Source: Rhizophlyctis rosea (Eukaryota; Chytridiomycota; Chytridiomycetes; Rhizophlyctidales; Rhizophlyctidaceae). From it: DNA of 64,000 bases. Position numbers and translations under genes: made by a program. This document shows, in pieces, positions 61,756 to 64,000 of the stretch. The notes below the pieces were generated by a model. It made no database searches and was not told where the DNA came from. It saw only the letters and a list, made by a program, of their open reading frames with translations. The stretch is from NCBI GenBank assembly GCA_027596075.1, contig JADGJC010000003.1, positions 62,001 through 126,000 on the forward strand, given 5' to 3'. Every line of letters starts with the position of its first letter. The stretch's first letter is position 1.

Positions 61756-63353
61756 GGCGGGACCTGAAGTCGATGTCACTATCCGATAGCGAATCACTCG
61801 ACACGTGCCAAATGATAAGGGTGTCGCGTCTTTGAGGGGTGTGTTGGCGCCGATGGAGAAGGACCCAACTGCGTGATGATTGACGCCAAGGATCGGATGT
61901 GCACAGGGGTGTTGATGAAACGGAGGTTGTCTAGACTCCGATGTGTTGAGGGGGTGATGATCGGCATGAGGGGTGTGTGATGGCAATCATGGCGCGAAAG
62001 GTGTTGTGTTTGTTTACTATGGGGGTTAATGAATGATACGTACTTCGCCGAGGACGCGTGAAGTAGAAGACCATAAGGGCTATTACGCGTGTGCCACTTG
62101 GATGGAAGTCAATGTGATCCACCTCTATTGACTTTTTGTGTCATGATGATGGATGATACGAACTCAAACCTTGGCGTGATGCTGTCTCCTTCGCTGAGTC
62201 CAGATATATGTCGTAACGAAGCCTTCGACGATATTGGCCAGGAGATATGAAGGAGGAACACGAAATGAATGAATGAACGCGACCGCAACGAGGAAGGAAG
62301 AGGAAGGAAGGGTCCTGATGTGCAAATCTATGAGAGGTGAACGCAATCAGACTCCTTCCGCTCATTGTTGCATTCCCAACTTTCCTGCCAATCCTGCCCT
62401 GATTGCCATCACCCTTGAGGATAGTGAGGATATGCTATGGGCGGCTGTCTCCTGCTGGTGAACAAATGGGCTTCCAATAATGTTGGCAGGATCCGAAGCC
62501 AGTATGCCTTCACCAATCTTTTCAAGAAAAACCTAGATTTTTGCCGAAATTCGAACAACAACAGAGTTGCATCTGATGTGCACCAGTCAGATCCCGTTGT
62601 GTGTCCGGCTGTCCTGTCGGTCCTGCTTCCTCGCCTTTTTGGCACTTGAAGGGGGGGGCGTGTGTGTTGTCATTATACGAATCCGGGCATATTAATACCT
62701 GGATGGCAGGGGCTCCTTACGAAGCCACAGATAAAAGTCGCGTCAGTTGGTGGTTCAGAGTTGCAATTGCATAGACGAGCGGTGTCCGATTGACCCCAGC
62801 AGGACCCCATTTTCGGCCATTCCAAGGGCCCAGGCCTGCAGTGCCTTTTGGTTGTCCGGCACACTGGGTCGTAACTTGTACAGTGGATTGGAGTGTGCAC
62901 TGAGTGTGCTGCACCACCACACGGGTGGGAATGCAATTGCAATCAATCCATACTTATCAATTGGGTTGCTACTTACTAGGTACTCCAGGGTGTGTGAGTT
63001 ATTTTTGGACCTGGCCCGTCCTGTCCTTATTACTAGAACCCACGCGTATCCGCCAATGGCCTTTCCCACACTACTCAATCTCGCACTTCGTAACTGCAAA
63101 TGCACAACAACCAGCACGTTCACTGCACTGATCATCAGCATTCAACGACCTAAGCGCACGAGCACCTCTGACCCTTTGTAAAATCGCCGTGTGAAGCTGT
63201 GCAGGCATGTCCGCGAACGCGTCCCAGATGGTGTGGGAAACTCCACAAAAGTGCCAGTACTAACATAATCACGCCCGCAGTCTGTGGTCATACTCTTATT
63301 GCTTCGCATAACAGCGACCGCGAGGTCATTATTCCTTTCAAAACCCCGTCATT

Positions 63354-64000
63354 ATGTCCAATTACACGCAAATCAACACGAATATGACCGACTCCGTCGA
63401 CCCTGCTGTGCAAATGCTCCTCGAGGCCGAATCTAATATCGACACCTCCGTGATGCATCACTCGGTAAAGGACGACGCGCAGCGGGCGAGTGGGAGAAGA
63501 GGGTCAACATCACGAGGGGTCCGGAAGGGTGGAGTCAAGAAGGGATGGGACAGAAATCAGGAGGTGTTCTATCGGACCATGGTGGCCGTACGATCCATCG
63601 TCCGGAATAAGCTTTACAAGCGTCGCACATCCAGTCTGGAAACGTATTTCAGGAAGCGATGGCGGGTGTCTCGTGCTCAGGTGTATCGGTTCATGGATTG
63701 TGCAAGAGTCTTACAGGTATGAGATGATCATTGGGGCTCAGAATATGGCCGCATTTGATATTCATTGTGATGTCAAATCAGGAACTGGATGGCTTTCCTC
63801 AACTTCCATGCCGCGAACGCTTCTGCCGAGCATTAAAGAGTCTGGCAAGAAACCCGGATGAGATCCGTCAATTGTGGGAAGCGGTGCTGGAGCAGGTCAA
63901 CGCCGAGTCAGGAGATCTGACAAGCTCACTCATTCAACGGGTTCATGAGAGGCTCGTGGCCGATCCTGCAGCACCTTACGGAGATAGCAGCGCCACGGTG
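63354..64000 (+). CDS. Protein with prokaryote-like helix-turn-helix region (3' end outside window)
   Basis: Starts MSNYTQINTNMTDSVDP and has a Gly/Arg-rich basic segment (RASGRRGSTSRGVRKGGVKK). A conserved-looking block follows: SLETYFRKRWRVSRAQVYRF then MDCARVL. After an intron (63717-63781) come ELDGFPQLPCRERFCRALKS and NPDEIRQLWEAVLEQV. The pattern (E-x-Y-x-x-x-RW-x-x-SR-x-x-x-YR, then a Pro-rich turn and a helix with a late Trp) resembles an HTH domain I associate with bacterial and phage DNA-binding proteins. It is probably DNA-binding, but I cannot name the family. The intron and normal base use show it is a resident fungal gene. Incomplete at the right edge. Confidence 0.6.

Larger units (their letters stand above)
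60870..63353. other. 2.5-kb gene-poor region
   Basis: No convincing protein gene. It holds a candidate C/D snoRNA, a hairpin and a 20-bp tandem duplication (listed separately). Minus-strand fragments near 62720-62940 include VNRTPLVYAIATLNHQLTRL, reminiscent of an ankyrin unit, but no gene can be built. Confidence 0.4.

Noticed and set aside
61269..61961. Several plus-strand GTGATGA boxes suggesting a snoRNA cluster
   Set aside because: No CTGA box D lies at a usual 60-120 nt distance and no closing stems were found.
62717..63181. Overlapping frames on both strands, one with an ankyrin-like piece (TPLVYAIATLNHQLTRL)
   Set aside because: Only one unit, stops on both sides and no gene can be assembled; at most a remnant.

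Overview
The window looks like nuclear DNA of a zoosporic (chytrid-type) fungus. Genes are split by short GT-AG introns (about 40-100 bp, up to about 9 per gene), are closely packed on both strands and are of fungal type. A centrosomal/basal-body protein (CEP95-like, 8.9-11.3 kb) points to a flagellated lineage. There are no prokaryotic operons and no CRISPR array. I recognised no tRNA or rRNA gene. One run of 10 Ns (25559-25568) marks an assembly gap inside an intron.

Layout. 0-4 kb: a partial HEN1 small-RNA methyltransferase, a protein resembling a phage DNA-hypermodification family, and a divergent histone H2A. 4.3-5.9 kb: a decayed membrane glycoprotein gene. 7.6-11.3 kb: a small K/E-rich membrane protein and the CEP95-like gene. 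11.6-15.8 kb: three tandem F-box-like paralogues in different states of decay. 17.6-24.4 kb: a forkhead factor, a double SCP2 peroxisomal protein, an F-box/ankyrin membrane protein and exosome RRP41. 24.6-32.4 kb: cactin, tRNA-splicing endonuclease SEN2, an HD-domain hydrolase and an AMSH-type deubiquitinase. 32.8-41.4 kb is an accessory zone: a 9-bp tandem repeat, an F-box/LRR gene, a broken Crinkler-type P-loop NTPase, a decayed F-box gene and a RING fragment. 41.8-51.7 kb: ISA2, a PB1 protein, an Mpv17-like protein, COX4, a PRA1 protein and a secreted glucoamylase. 52-60.9 kb: an inverted F-box paralogue, PRMT3, a KDEL-tailed cysteine-repeat protein, an AIR1/2-like zinc-knuckle protein and mitochondrial bL34. 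60.9-63.3 kb is gene-poor and holds a candidate C/D snoRNA. The right edge carries the start of a gene with a prokaryote-like helix-turn-helix.

Two themes connect the genes. The first is nuclear RNA metabolism: HEN1, RRP41, cactin, SEN2, the AIR-like TRAMP subunit and the snoRNA candidate. The second is ubiquitin-related accessory genes: seven F-box-like genes, a RING fragment and AMSH. Stops and frameshifts occur mainly in the accessory genes (one also interrupts the DNA-modification-like gene), while the recognisable housekeeping genes splice into clean frames. This suggests real gene decay more than poor base calling. The most striking case is the pair of inverted F-box paralogues at 38.2 and 53.4 kb: each has a TGA at a position where the other has a tryptophan codon.
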